A stretch of 64,000 nt of DNA from contig NZ_CP019640.1 in assembly GCF_001999905.1 (NCBI RefSeq), positions 2,336,001-2,400,000 on the forward strand, in the 5' to 3' direction. The position numbers were made by a program, and so were the translations under genes. Below the pieces are notes generated by a model. The model was given only the letters and a program-made list of their open reading frames with translations. It was not told the DNA's origin and did not search any database. This document shows positions 39,703 through 49,806 of the stretch, one piece after another; the first letter of the stretch is position 1, and each line of letters starts with the position of its first letter. The DNA is from Planococcus lenghuensis (GTDB lineage Bacteria > Bacillota > Bacilli > Bacillales_A > Planococcaceae).

Positions 39703-42700
39703 ACACCTGCCCCCATTTCCTCCGCAGAGAACGTCATCGATTCAATGACCCGCAGCATCGCTTTTGCCGTATCGAGTGAAGTGAGACACGGAATGCCATT
39801 TTCGACCGATTCCCGGCGAATCCGGAACCCATCGCGTGCCGGCAGTTTTCCTTTCGTCAGCGTGTTAACGACGAGCTGCGCTTCCCCGTTCTGGATAACA
39901 TCGAGCAATGTATGGCCCGCTGCCCCGATTTTATTGACCGAGGTGACCCGGATGCCGGCACTTTCCAGTGTTTTCGCCGTTCCTTCCGTCGCCATGATCC
40001 GGTAGCCGATCGACCGGAAACGCCGCGCAATGCTGATCGCTTCATCTTTATCTTTATCAGAAACGGTCATGAGAACCGTTCCGTACGTCCGCACTTCCAT
40101 ACCGGCGGCAACAAGTCCTTTGTACAGCGCTTTTTCAAATGTGTGATCTTTCCCCATCACTTCACCGGTCGATTTCATTTCAGGCCCGAGCGTGATGTCC
40201 ACCCGGCGAAGCTTGGCGAAAGAAAATACCGGTACTTTGACAAATACGCCTGCAGGCGGGTCAATGAGACCCGTCGGATATCCTTGATCCAGGATGGATT
40301 GTCCAAGAATCGCTTTCGTCGCGATATTGGCCATCGGGATATTCGTGATTTTACTCAAGAAAGGCACTGTCCGGCTGGAGCGCGGGTTTACTTCAATCAC
40401 ATATACTTCACCTTTGGAAATGACGTATTGGATATTCAGCAGCCCTTTGATATTCAGTCCTTTCGCAAGGCGCGTCGTATAATCTGCAATCGTCTCCATC
40501 ATGGCTGCCGAAATATTCTGCGGCGGATACACGGCAATCGAATCGCCCGAATGGACGCCCGCCCGTTCAATGTGCTCCATGATGCCCGGAATGAGGACGT
40601 TTTCACCGTCGGAAATCGCATCCACTTCCACTTCCGTACCTGTCAGGTAGCGGTCGACAAGTACCGGATGCTCCGGACTCGCGTCCACCGCATGATTCAT
40701 GTAATGCGCCAGTTCATCTTCACTGTAGACGATTTCCATCGCACGGCCGCCAAGTACATACGATGGCCGGACAAGTACCGGATAGCCGATCTCACGTGCA
40801 ATTACTTCCGCTTCTTCTGCTGATATGGCTGTTTTTCCTTCCGGCTGCGGAATCCCGATTTCATGGAGTGCGCGCTCGAATTTATTGCGGTTCTCTGCCC
40901 GGTCAAGATCTTCAAGTGATGTTCCAAGAATCGGCACCCCCCGCGCTTCAAGTCTGTCTGCCAGGTTGATCGCCGTTTGTCCGCCGAACTGGACAACGAC
41001 ACCTTTCGGTTTCTCCAGATCAACGATGTGCATGACGTCTTCAATGGTCAGCGGTTCAAAATACAGCTTATCGGAAATTGAGAAATCAGTAGACACTGTT
41101 TCAGGGTTGTTGTTAATGATGATCGCCTCGTAACCGGCTTCTTTGATCGCCCATACGGAATGGACCGTTGCATAGTCGAATTCGACGCCTTGGCCAATTC
41201 GGATTGGACCGGAACCAAGGACAATGACACTTTCCCTGTCCGTTACGACCGATTCGTTCTCTTCTTCATACGTCCCATAAAAGTATGGCGTTTCGGATTC
41301 GAATTCCGCTGCACATGTATCGACCATTTTATATACCGGAATCAGCTTCTGCTCCTTGCGCCAGTCGTAGACAGCCGCTTCATCCGTCTTCCACAATTGA
41401 GCCAGCATTTTATCCGCAAAGCCCATTCGCTTCGCCTTGTATGCAACTTCCCGGTCAAACGGATTTTCTGACAGCACCTGCTCGTACTCCACGATGTTTT
41501 TCAGCTTGTGCAGGAAGAATAAATCGATTTGACTCCAGTCGTGCAGGGTTTCAACCGTCACCCCCCGGCGCAGTGCTTCCCCGATAAAGAACAGCCGCTC
41601 ATCGCCCGCCTTCCGTATCCGTTTCTCGATCCACTCATCACTGAGCGTTTCCGCATGTTTCATCGACAGGTGGCAATGGCCGGTTTCGAGTGACCGAACC
41701 GCTTTCAAAATCGATTCTTCAAATGTACGCCCGATGGCCATTACTTCCCCGGTCGCTTTCATCTGCGTGCCGAGGCTCCGTTTCGCCGACTCGAATTTAT
41801 CGAACGGCCAGCGCGGAATTTTTGTTACGACATAATCAAGTGATGGCTCAAAGCAGGCATACGTGCTGCCCGTCACCGGATTCTTCATCTCATCGAGCGT
41901 CAGGCCAACCGCAATTTTAGCGGCTAATTTTGCAATCGGGTAACCCGTCGCTTTCGAAGCAAGTGCCGATGACCGGCTGACGCGCGGGTTCACTTCGATG
42001 ATGTAATAATTGAAGCTGTGCGGATCAAGTGCGAGCTGAACGTTGCAGCCACCTTCGATTTTCAGTTCCCGGATGATGTCGAGTGACACATTCCGCAGCA
42101 TCTGGTATTCCCGGTCCGACAGCGTCTGCGACGGGGCCGCAACGATGGAATCCCCTGTATGCACACCGACCGGGTCGAAGTTTTCCATGTTACAGACAAC
42201 GATCGCGTTATCAGCCGAGTCGCGCATCACTTCGTACTCGATTTCTTTGAAGCCGGCAATGGATTTTTCGAGCAAACATTGCGTGACTGGGCTGTATTTC
42301 AGACCACTTGCCACAATTTCCCGAAGCTCTTCTTCATTATGGCAAATCCCCCCGCCTGTTCCGCCGAGCGTGAATGCCGGACGGACAATGACCGGATAGC
42401 CGATTGCTTCCGTGAATGCCAGCGCCTCGGATAGATTCCGGATGATTTCGCTTTCCGGTACCGGCTGTCCAAGTTTATTCATCAAGTTTCGGAACAAATC
42501 GCGGTCTTCCGCTTTATGGATCGCATCCAGCTTGGTTCCCAGAATTTCGATACCGAGCTCTTCCAAGATGCCGGATTTATCGAGCTCGATCGCCATGTTC
42601 AGGCCCGTCTGTCCGCCGAGCGTGGCAAGGACCGCGTCCGGCTGTTCTTTCCGGAGAATCCGGCTGACGAACTCGAGCGTGATGGGTTCGATATATACTT

Positions 42701-42887
42701 TGTCCGCGATTTCCGTATCGGTCATGATCGTCGCCGGATTGGAATTGATGAGGATGACCCGGTAACCTTCCTCTTTTAATGCGAGACACGCCTGCGTTCC
42801 TGCGTAGTCGAATTCTGCTGCCTGGCCGATAATGATGGGACCTGAACCGATGACGAGAATACTGTCGATATCTTGACGTTTAGGCAT
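39699..42887 (-). CDS. carB: Carbamoyl-phosphate synthase large subunit
   Basis: Makes carbamoyl phosphate from bicarbonate, ammonia (from CarA) and two ATP. The 1062-residue protein shows the internal duplication of two ATP-grasp halves: [21 protein letters not shown] near the N-terminus is mirrored by [20 protein letters not shown] in the middle, and a C-terminal MGS-like regulatory domain follows. I chose the ATG at 42887 behind GAAGGAG; the frame can extend to a TTG two codons earlier. It overlaps carA by 8 bases. Being in the pyr operon, this is the pyrimidine-specific (PyrAB) copy. Confidence 0.98.
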
Positions 42888-43974
42888 GTGCAAGCTCCTT
42901 CTCTGCTGTATTCATAAGCTCAATAAAGCGATCGAATAAATGATTGGCATCCTCCGGACCCGGGGATGCTTCCGGGTGATACTGGACGGTGAACGCCGGT
43001 ACATCCAGATGCATAAGCCCCTCGACCGAGCCGTCATTCAACGCTTTATGTGTCACTTTCAGGCGGGTGCCGATGAGCGTCTCTTCTAGTACGGAATAGC
43101 CGTGGTTTTGAGAAGTGATATCCGACCGTCCGGTCATCAGGTCTTTGACCGGCTGATTGCCTCCGCGGTGGCCAAACTTCAATTTATAGGTCTCTGCTCC
43201 GCAAGCGAGCGCGAATAATTGATGGCCGAGACAGATACCGAAGATCGGCACCTTGCCGATCAGCGCTTTCACGGTTTCTGTGCATTCCGGAACATCTTTC
43301 GGATCCCCTGGTCCGTTCGATAGCATAACGCCATCCGGGTTCCAGCGGAGGATTTCATCGGCTGTCGTGTTATAAGGAACGACTAGCACGTCACAATTCC
43401 GCTTGTTCAGTTCCCGGAGAATGCCGTGCTTCATGCCGTAATCGATCAGGACGACCCGTTTGCCGCGGCCGGGGCTTGGATACGGGCGCTGCGTGGATAC
43501 GCGTGCGACTTGGTCTTGTTTCGGTTCGAATTCCTGAAGGCGCCGGATTTCAGCTTCAACGTTCACTTGGTCCCCTGTTGCTGTTAGTATCCCTTTCACC
43601 GTTCCTTTCGACCGGATGAGCCGGGTCAGTTTCCGGGTGTCGATTCCCGCAATCCCTGGAATGCCTTTTGCCTTGAACAATTCGCACAGCGTGGAATCGC
43701 TTCTAAAATTGGACGGAAATTCTGCAAGTTCGCGGACGACCATTCCGGCCGCTGCCGGTTCAATCGATTCAAAGTCATCGCGATTGATTCCGTAATTGCC
43801 GATGAGCGGATATGTCATCGTGATGATCTGGTCGCAATAAGAAGGATCAGACAGCACTTCCTGATAGCCTGTCATGCCGGTGTTGAAGACAACTTCCCCG
43901 GTCGATGCCGTGTCTGCTCCGAATGCTGTCCCTTTAAATACCGTTCCGTCTTCCAATATCAGATAGCGCTCCAT
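42880..43974 (-). CDS. carA: Carbamoyl-phosphate synthase small (glutaminase) subunit
   Basis: Hydrolyses glutamine and channels ammonia to CarB. The 364-residue protein has an N-terminal CPSase domain and a class I glutamine amidotransferase domain with the nucleophile in [14 protein letters not shown] and the partner residues in [11 protein letters not shown]. It overlaps pyrC by 16 bases and carB by 8. GAAGGAGG inside pyrC precedes the ATG. Confidence 0.98.
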   Translation of the reverse strand: MERYLILEDGTVFKGTAFGADTASTGEVVFNTGMTGYQEVLSDPSYCDQIITMTYPLIGNYGINRDDFESIEPAAAGMVVRELAEFPSNFRSDSTLCELFKAKGIPGIAGIDTRKLTRLIRSKGTVKGILTATGDQVNVEAEIRRLQEFEPKQDQVARVSTQRPYPSPGRGKRVVLIDYGMKHGILRELNKRNCDVLVVPYNTTADEILRWNPDGVMLSNGPGDPKDVPECTETVKALIGKVPIFGICLGHQLFALACGAETYKLKFGHRGGNQPVKDLMTGRSDITSQNHGYSVLEETLIGTRLKVTHKALNDGSVEGLMHLDVPAFTVQYHPEASPGPEDANHLFDRFIELMNTAEKELAHA

Positions 43975-45239
43975 GCTTCTTCCTCCTTGAATACGATTTC
44001 ACCGCCGAATATAGTCAGAACCGGCCAGCCTGTCGCTTCCTTGCCGGCAAAAGGCGTGTTCTTGCCTTTTGAAACGAATGTCTCCGGGTTGATCGCCTGT
44101 GTTTTACTCAGATCCAGCAGCACGAGATCGGCTGCGGCGCCTGTTTCCAACTTGCCGTAAGCCAGTCCGAATACTGCCGCCGGCTTGTCCGTAAGCCAGC
44201 TGACAAGCTGAGCCAGCGACCATTTCCCTGACTGCACAAATTCGCTGTACAAGAGCGGAAATGCGGTTTCAAACCCGGTAATGCCGAACGGTGCCGCCTG
44301 CATCCCGTTCGCTTTTTCTTCCGCAGTGTGTGGCGCATGGTCCGTTGCAATGAAATCAATTGTTCCATCTTCAAGCCCTTCGATCAGCGCCTGCCGATCC
44401 GCCTGCGACCTGAGCGGCGGATTCATCTTATAATTGGCATCATCTGCCGGGATGTCATCTTCCGTCATGAGCAAGTGATGCGGTGTCACTTCCGCCGTTA
44501 CCCGAATGCCTGCCCGTTTGGCATCCCGAATGACCCGGACAGATTCTTTTGTCGAAACGTGGCACACGTGATAATGGGCACCGGTCGCTTCAGCGAGCAA
44601 GACATCCCGGGCGATATGTACGGACTCCGCAATGGAAGGAATACCAGGCAGTCCAAGCTCCTGACTGCGCATTCCATCATGCATGACACCGCCGTAAATC
44701 AGCGTGTTGTCTTCACAATGCGCGACAACTGCCATATCCAGCGCAGCTGCTTCCTGCATCGCCTCAAACATCATGCCGGCCTGCTGTACACCAACACCAT
44801 CATCTGTAAAGGCGAATGCACCTGCAGTTTTCAGTTCCTGCAGATTCGTCCGTTCTTTTCCCGCTTCCCGAATTGTGATCGATGCATATGGCAATACCCG
44901 GATGCGGGCATTTTCTTCGATTAATGCGTTGATTTTTTCAAGATGTTCCTTCGTATCCGGGACCGGTCGGGTGTTCGGCATTGCGCATATCGTCGTGAAA
45001 CCACCCTTCGCCGCCGCCTCCGTTCCAGTCCGGATGGTCTCTTTATGCTCACCGCCCGGCTCCCGCAAATGAACATGCACATCGACAAATCCAGCGACAA
45101 CCGTACGGCCTTTCCCATCGATCACTTGGTCGCCGGCTGGTTCGAGCGCTGAACCCATTTCTTCAATGAATCCGTCTGTAATCCGGATATCCGTTATATT
45201 CCCATTCACAAGTGCTGCATTCTTGATTAAAATTGCCAT
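43959..45239 (-). CDS. pyrC: Dihydroorotase
   Basis: Zinc amidohydrolase that cyclises carbamoyl-aspartate to dihydroorotate. The 426-residue protein is the class I (PyrC, Bacillus) type, with the metal motif [13 protein letters not shown] (about 51-63) and the ATDHAPHT motif. It overlaps pyrB by 13 bases and carA by 16. The ribosome-binding site AAAGGGAG is within the end of pyrB. Confidence 0.98.
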   Translation of the reverse strand: MAILIKNAALVNGNITDIRITDGFIEEMGSALEPAGDQVIDGKGRTVVAGFVDVHVHLREPGGEHKETIRTGTEAAAKGGFTTICAMPNTRPVPDTKEHLEKINALIEENARIRVLPYASITIREAGKERTNLQELKTAGAFAFTDDGVGVQQAGMMFEAMQEAAALDMAVVAHCEDNTLIYGGVMHDGMRSQELGLPGIPSIAESVHIARDVLLAEATGAHYHVCHVSTKESVRVIRDAKRAGIRVTAEVTPHHLLMTEDDIPADDANYKMNPPLRSQADRQALIEGLEDGTIDFIATDHAPHTAEEKANGMQAAPFGITGFETAFPLLYSEFVQSGKWSLAQLVSWLTDKPAAVFGLAYGKLETGAAADLVLLDLSKTQAINPETFVSKGKNTPFAGKEATGWPVLTIFGGEIVFKEEEAWSAI

Positions 45240-46108
45240 ACTCGACTCCCTTTCAATGCATATTCCAGTGCTGCCATTCGCATATAGACACCATTTTCCA
45301 TTTGCTTAAAAATCCGGGACCGGGGTGCTTCCACCAGTTCATCCGCAATTTCAACGCCGCGGTTGACCGGTGCCGGGTGCATAATAATCGCCCGGTTCTT
45401 CATGAGCCGTTCGCGCTGGATGGTGAGTCCATACTGTTCGTGATAGCTCTCTTTTGAAAACCAGCTATCGGTGTGATGCCGTTCATGCTGGACACGCAGG
45501 AGCATCAGCACATCGGTTGTGCTGATTACCTCGTCAAGATGCTGTGAGGATGGAAATTCGCCTTTCCATTCATCCGGACAGATGAATGTTACTTCCGCAC
45601 CAAGTTTCTGAAGCGCTTCGGCATTCGACCGGGCAACCCGGCTGTGTGCAATATCCCCCGCAATCGTTACATGTAAGCCGTTGAATGTACCGAATTCTTC
45701 CTGGATGGTATACAAATCCAGCAATGACTGAGTCGGATGCTGACCGGAACCGTCCCCGCCGTTAATGATGGCAATGTTCAGCGCTTCCAGTTCCTTATAA
45801 TAAGCTTCCTGTTCATGACGGATGACAACTGCATCGACGCCGATTGCTTCCAGTGTTTTCACCGTGTCATATAAGGTTTCACCTTTAAGGACACTTGAAA
45901 AACCGGTTTCAAATGGCAGCACCGTCAGCCCGAGTTTCCGTTCAGCCATCTCGAAGCTCATTTTTGTTCGGGTACTCGGTTCGAAGAAAAGATTCACTAC
46001 GGTGCCGCCGATGGGAAGCTGATCACCTTGCCGGAAAGCTTCCGCCCGCTCCAGCAAGTATAAAATCTCTTCTTTTGAAAGATCTTTCATTGAAAGCAAG
46101 TTTGTCAT
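45227..46108 (-). CDS. pyrB: Aspartate carbamoyltransferase
   Basis: Condenses carbamoyl phosphate with aspartate, the committed step. The 293-residue catalytic chain has [12 protein letters not shown] (carbamoyl-phosphate site) and [10 protein letters not shown]. No pyrI regulatory chain is present, as in other Gram-positives. I chose the ATG at 46108 behind AAAGGA; an ATG two codons earlier is possible. The reading frame stays open to 46231, but that part is the PyrR attenuator, not coding sequence. Confidence 0.96.
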   Translation of the reverse strand: MTNLLSMKDLSKEEILYLLERAEAFRQGDQLPIGGTVVNLFFEPSTRTKMSFEMAERKLGLTVLPFETGFSSVLKGETLYDTVKTLEAIGVDAVVIRHEQEAYYKELEALNIAIINGGDGSGQHPTQSLLDLYTIQEEFGTFNGLHVTIAGDIAHSRVARSNAEALQKLGAEVTFICPDEWKGEFPSSQHLDEVISTTDVLMLLRVQHERHHTDSWFSKESYHEQYGLTIQRERLMKNRAIIMHPAPVNRGVEIADELVEAPRSRIFKQMENGVYMRMAALEYALKGSRVWQF

Positions 46109-46134
46109 GTTCATCCGTCCTTTCATCTTTCGGC

Positions 46135-46228
46135 AAAAAAACACCTTCCTGAGGACAGGAAGGTGTGCGGAAAGAAGGGCATGATCGGACTGCCCTCGTC
46201 TCCACCTTTCCATGCCTCTCTGGACATT
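46135..46228 (-). promoter_or_regulatory. PyrR-dependent attenuator between pyrP and pyrB
   Basis: A transcription attenuator. The upstream PyrR-binding segment reads GTCCAGAGAGGCA (within 46212-46226), close to the known AGUCCNGNGAGGYU loop. It is followed by an antiterminator region and a terminator with stem ACACCTTCCT/AGGAAGGTGT and seven T residues (46135-46166). With UMP bound, PyrR stabilises the upstream hairpin and transcription stops before pyrB. Confidence 0.87.
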
Positions 46229-46243
46229 CATTAAAAGGTGATG

Positions 46244-47521
46244 CTATTTAATTTCATCCGGCAGTTCTTCATAATCCGGCCGGCCCGGCAGGATAAGATT
46301 CAGCAAGGCGCCAATCATGGCGGCCAGTGCCATTCCTTCCACCCGGAAGGATTCCGTAAATTCGAGTGCCGCTCCACCGATGCCGATAACCAGCACAACC
46401 GAAGAAATGATCAAATTGCGCTGATCTCCGAAGTCGATGTTGCTGTCAACCAGCATCCGGAGACCACTTGAAGCGATGATACCGAACAAGAGAATCGAAA
46501 TGCCGCCCAGTACAGCTGTCGGGATTGTTTCGATCAGCGCCATAACTTTTCCGAGGAACGCGAACAGGATGGCAAAAACCGCAGCTCCGATAATGACATA
46601 AATGCTGTATACCCGGGTGATGGCAAGCACACCGATATTTTCACCGTATGTCGTTTTTGGCGGCCCGCCGACAAGTCCGGAAATTAAAGTTCCGAGACCA
46701 TCGCCAAGGAGCGAGCGGTGAAGTCCTGGGTCTTTGATGAAATTGCGGCCGACAACCCTCCCGAGTACAAGCTGGTGTCCGATATGCTCGGAGATGGTGA
46801 CAATAACGATCGGCACCATAATCAGCAGTAAGTTAAAAGTCACTTTGATTTCATAATCGACGCCCGGTATGAGAAAATCCGGAACTGCCAGCCAGTTTGC
46901 TTCCTGAACGACAGTGAAGTCCACAATTCCGATGACCGCCGAATAGATGTATCCGACCGCTATTCCAATCAGAATCGGCATCAGACTGATAATATTATTA
47001 AAATAAATCGTACAGATAATTGCTGTAATCAGGGTGACAAGCGCTGCTGAGAAGTGCAGCAGGCTGTATTCGCCGTCCACGTTCATCGCCATATCCACCG
47101 CAGTTCCGGATAAAGCCAGTCCAATAACGATAATCACAGGACCGACCACAATCGGCGGCAGCAGCTTCATGATCCACCTGTACCCAGTCTTCCAAATGAG
47201 GAGCGAGACGATCGCATAGGCGAATGATACGAATACCGCGCCCACCATTGCACTTCCCAATCCCCCGTATTCGGTTGCCAGCTGGATCGGCAGGATGAAG
47301 GCAAACGAGGAACCGAGATATGCCGGTACTTTCCCTTGCGTCACCAGAACAAATATGAGCGTGGCAATTCCGCTTGTCAGAAGCGCGATTGCCGGACTGA
47401 GTCCGACAAGCTTCGGCACAAGAATCGTTGCGCCAAACATGGCGAACATGTGCTGAAGACTTAAACTGATCCATTGACCGGTACTGGGCCGGTCTTTCAC
47501 ATCCAAAACTGCATCGTTCAC
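46244..47521 (-). CDS. pyrP: Uracil permease
   Basis: Proton-coupled uracil importer of the nucleobase/ascorbate (UraA) family. The 425-residue protein has about 12-14 hydrophobic segments and family motifs such as GLSPAIALLTSG and VGGPPKTTYGENIGV, the substrate-region signature of uracil transporters. The start is GTG at 47521 behind AAAGGAAG. It lies only 19 bases after pyrR, so no attenuator fits between them. Confidence 0.96.
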   Translation of the reverse strand: MNDAVLDVKDRPSTGQWISLSLQHMFAMFGATILVPKLVGLSPAIALLTSGIATLIFVLVTQGKVPAYLGSSFAFILPIQLATEYGGLGSAMVGAVFVSFAYAIVSLLIWKTGYRWIMKLLPPIVVGPVIIVIGLALSGTAVDMAMNVDGEYSLLHFSAALVTLITAIICTIYFNNIISLMPILIGIAVGYIYSAVIGIVDFTVVQEANWLAVPDFLIPGVDYEIKVTFNLLLIMVPIVIVTISEHIGHQLVLGRVVGRNFIKDPGLHRSLLGDGLGTLISGLVGGPPKTTYGENIGVLAITRVYSIYVIIGAAVFAILFAFLGKVMALIETIPTAVLGGISILLFGIIASSGLRMLVDSNIDFGDQRNLIISSVVLVIGIGGAALEFTESFRVEGMALAAMIGALLNLILPGRPDYEELPDEIK

Positions 47522-47540
47522 ACTATCTGCTTCCTTTCTG

Positions 47541-48092
<552 letters not shown>

Positions 48093-48100
48093 TTATGCAA

Positions 48101-48212
48101 AATAAAAACCCTCCTGCCACATGGGCAGGAGGGTATACGCGCAGAAAAAAGCGGTCCGGAAACGTTATGTCTCCAGCTTTCAGCCGTTACCTTCTCAGCC
48201 TCACGGGACTGT
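48101..48212 (-). promoter_or_regulatory. PyrR-dependent attenuator upstream of pyrR
   Basis: The PyrR-binding loop AGTCCCGTGAGGCT (48197-48210) matches the consensus exactly. It is followed downstream by a terminator with an 11-base stem, ACCCTCCTGCC/GGCAGGAGGGT, and a T-rich tail (48101-48136). Together they form the leader of the pyr operon and allow autoregulation by UMP level. Confidence 0.93.
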
Positions 48213-48243
48213 CTTTAAAGGTCTTGTCTATTCGATTACGTTA

Positions 48244-48272
48244 AGTGTAGCGAACCATCACAACCGTGTCAA
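48244..48272 (-). promoter_or_regulatory. Promoter of the pyr operon
   Basis: Consensus TTGACA (48267-48272) and TACACT (48244-48249) are spaced by 17 bases. The start point at about 48237 gives a leader of roughly 155 bases that contains the PyrR attenuator. The stop codon of the upstream pseudouridine synthase gene (TGA, 48269-48271) is part of the -35 box. Confidence 0.85.
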
Positions 48273-49180
48273 CCATTGTTTCGGAGCGATTCCAGCAGTT
48301 CCTGGAATGTTGCTGGCGGCTCTGCCGTGAATTCCATATATTCACCGGTCTTCGGATGATCAAAACCGATGACACCGGCATGGAGTGCCTGGCCGCCGAT
48401 ATCGAGCGTTTTCTTCGGTCCGTATTTGGGATCACCAGCCAATGGAAACCCGATATACTTCATATGGACACGGATCTGATGAGTCCGGCCCGTTTCAAGC
48501 TGACATTCAACGACTGTGAATTCTCCAAGACGCTCTGTGACGGTAAAATGCGTGACAGCGGATTTGCCGCCATCCACAACCGCCATCCGCTGCCGGTCTT
48601 TTGGATCCCGGGCAATCGGCGCATCAATCGTTCCTTTATCATGGGCGATATGGCCGTGAACAACAGCCGCATACTTACGGGTCACTGTCTTTTTTATAAG
48701 TTGTTCGACAAGCGATGCATGAGCGGCGTCATTCTTCGCCACCATCAGAAGCCCTGACGTATCTTTATCGATCCGGTGCACGATCCCCGGGCGCATAACG
48801 CCGTTTATTCCCGACAAATCCGTCACTTGATGCATCAGGCCGTTCACCAATGTGCCGGACGTATGCCCTGGCGCGGGATGGACGACCATCCCCTTCGGTT
48901 TGTTCACGACGAGCACGTCCGCATCTTCATAGACGATTTCCAGGCCGAGGTCTTCCGCTTGGATATCCAGTTCGGTCGGGTCAGGCGGCAATACAGTGAT
49001 CACATCTCCGTTTTTCACTTTATAGTTCTGCTTGACGCTTCCGCCATTCACTTTAACAGACCCGTCTTTCAGCCAAGCTTGGATCTGAGAGCGGGACCAG
49101 TCTGTATCTATTGCAGTGACGGCTTTATCAATGCGGCCGCCTGCTGTTTCTTCCGTTATTTCGATTGTCAATTCTTCCAT
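48269..49180 (-). CDS. RluA/RluD-family pseudouridine synthase (YlyB type)
   Basis: Isomerises specific uridines in 23S rRNA. The 303-residue protein has an N-terminal S4 RNA-binding domain (about 14-75) and the RluA catalytic motif GIVHRIDKDTSGLLMVA with the catalytic aspartate. I chose the ATG at 49180 behind AAAAGGTG; it shares one base with the lspA stop (TAATG), and the length equals the B. subtilis YlyB protein. Target sites cannot be read from sequence. Confidence 0.95.
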   Translation of the reverse strand: MEELTIEITEETAGGRIDKAVTAIDTDWSRSQIQAWLKDGSVKVNGGSVKQNYKVKNGDVITVLPPDPTELDIQAEDLGLEIVYEDADVLVVNKPKGMVVHPAPGHTSGTLVNGLMHQVTDLSGINGVMRPGIVHRIDKDTSGLLMVAKNDAAHASLVEQLIKKTVTRKYAAVVHGHIAHDKGTIDAPIARDPKDRQRMAVVDGGKSAVTHFTVTERLGEFTVVECQLETGRTHQIRVHMKYIGFPLAGDPKYGPKKTLDIGGQALHAGVIGFDHPKTGEYMEFTAEPPATFQELLESLRNNG

Positions 49181-49656
49181 TACGACACCTTTTTCTTTTC
49201 CTGTTTTTCTTCTGTCCAAACGTAAATAATCATCAGTACTACACCGGCAGTCAGCGCCATATCCGCCACGTTAAAAATCGGGAAATCATAATTGAAGAGC
49301 GGGATCAGGATATCAACGAAATCCACAACTTCCCCGCGCCACATCCGATCAATGAAATTGCCGACAGCGCCGCCGAGCAAAATCATGAGCGTAATCGCAA
49401 ACAGCGGCTGTCCTTTGGCATGGCGGTGGAAATAATAAATGATCACACCGATCACGATGAGGGTGATAATGCCGAATAGCCACATCTGTCCTTCCAACAT
49501 GCCCCAAGCAGCGCCCCGGTTGCGGTGTGACAGCCAGCCAAGATACGGTTCCCAAAGCGGGATCCGCTCTCCCAGCTCCATATTTTTGATGACAAGCCAT
49601 TTTGTCCACTGATCAATAATTACTATAAAAAACGCAATTCCATAATATTTCCACAC
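49180..49656 (-). CDS. lspA: Lipoprotein signal peptidase (signal peptidase II)
   Basis: Aspartyl protease that removes signal peptides from lipid-modified prolipoproteins. The 158-residue protein has four membrane segments and the conserved motifs DQWTKW, HRNRGAAWGML, GGAVGNFIDRMWRGEVVDFVD and FNVADMAL; the aspartates of the last two form the catalytic pair. I chose the GTG at 49656 behind CGGAGGAA; the frame runs to 49701, but that part contains the probable promoter. Confidence 0.96.
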   Translation of the reverse strand: MWKYYGIAFFIVIIDQWTKWLVIKNMELGERIPLWEPYLGWLSHRNRGAAWGMLEGQMWLFGIITLIVIGVIIYYFHRHAKGQPLFAITLMILLGGAVGNFIDRMWRGEVVDFVDILIPLFNYDFPIFNVADMALTAGVVLMIIYVWTEEKQEKKKVS

Positions 49657-49689
49657 AAGCTGTTCCTCCGATAATTCAGCGTCCTGCTT

Positions 49690-49698
49690 ATTGTAGCA
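49690..49698 (-). promoter_or_regulatory. Possible extended -10 promoter of lspA
   Basis: TGC followed by TACAAT (49690-49695) sits between the ileS terminator hairpin and the lspA ribosome-binding site. No clear -35 is present. It would provide transcription for lspA and the pseudouridine synthase gene after ileS termination. Confidence 0.4.
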
Positions 49699-49708
49699 CA
49701 CAAAAGCT

Positions 49709-49736
49709 CAAGCCTGCAGATTCATCTGCAGGCTTG
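49709..49736 (-). terminator. Terminator hairpin between ileS and lspA
   Basis: A perfect 12-base stem (CAAGCCTGCAGA/TCTGCAGGCTTG) with a 4-base loop, followed on the minus strand by AGCTTTTGTG. The T run is short, but the stem is very stable. It lies 70 bases after the ileS stop. Confidence 0.7.
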
Positions 49737-49806
49737 GGCCATCGATCTTTTATGCTGTCAGGCATTCGTTGTACCAATTTTGTAATTCATCAAAAATGCT
49801 TTAGCC

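Noticed and set aside
39912-40823. A 303-codon plus-strand frame opposite carB
   Set aside because: It is another mirror of the carB codon pattern; no ribosome-binding site or recognisable protein family.
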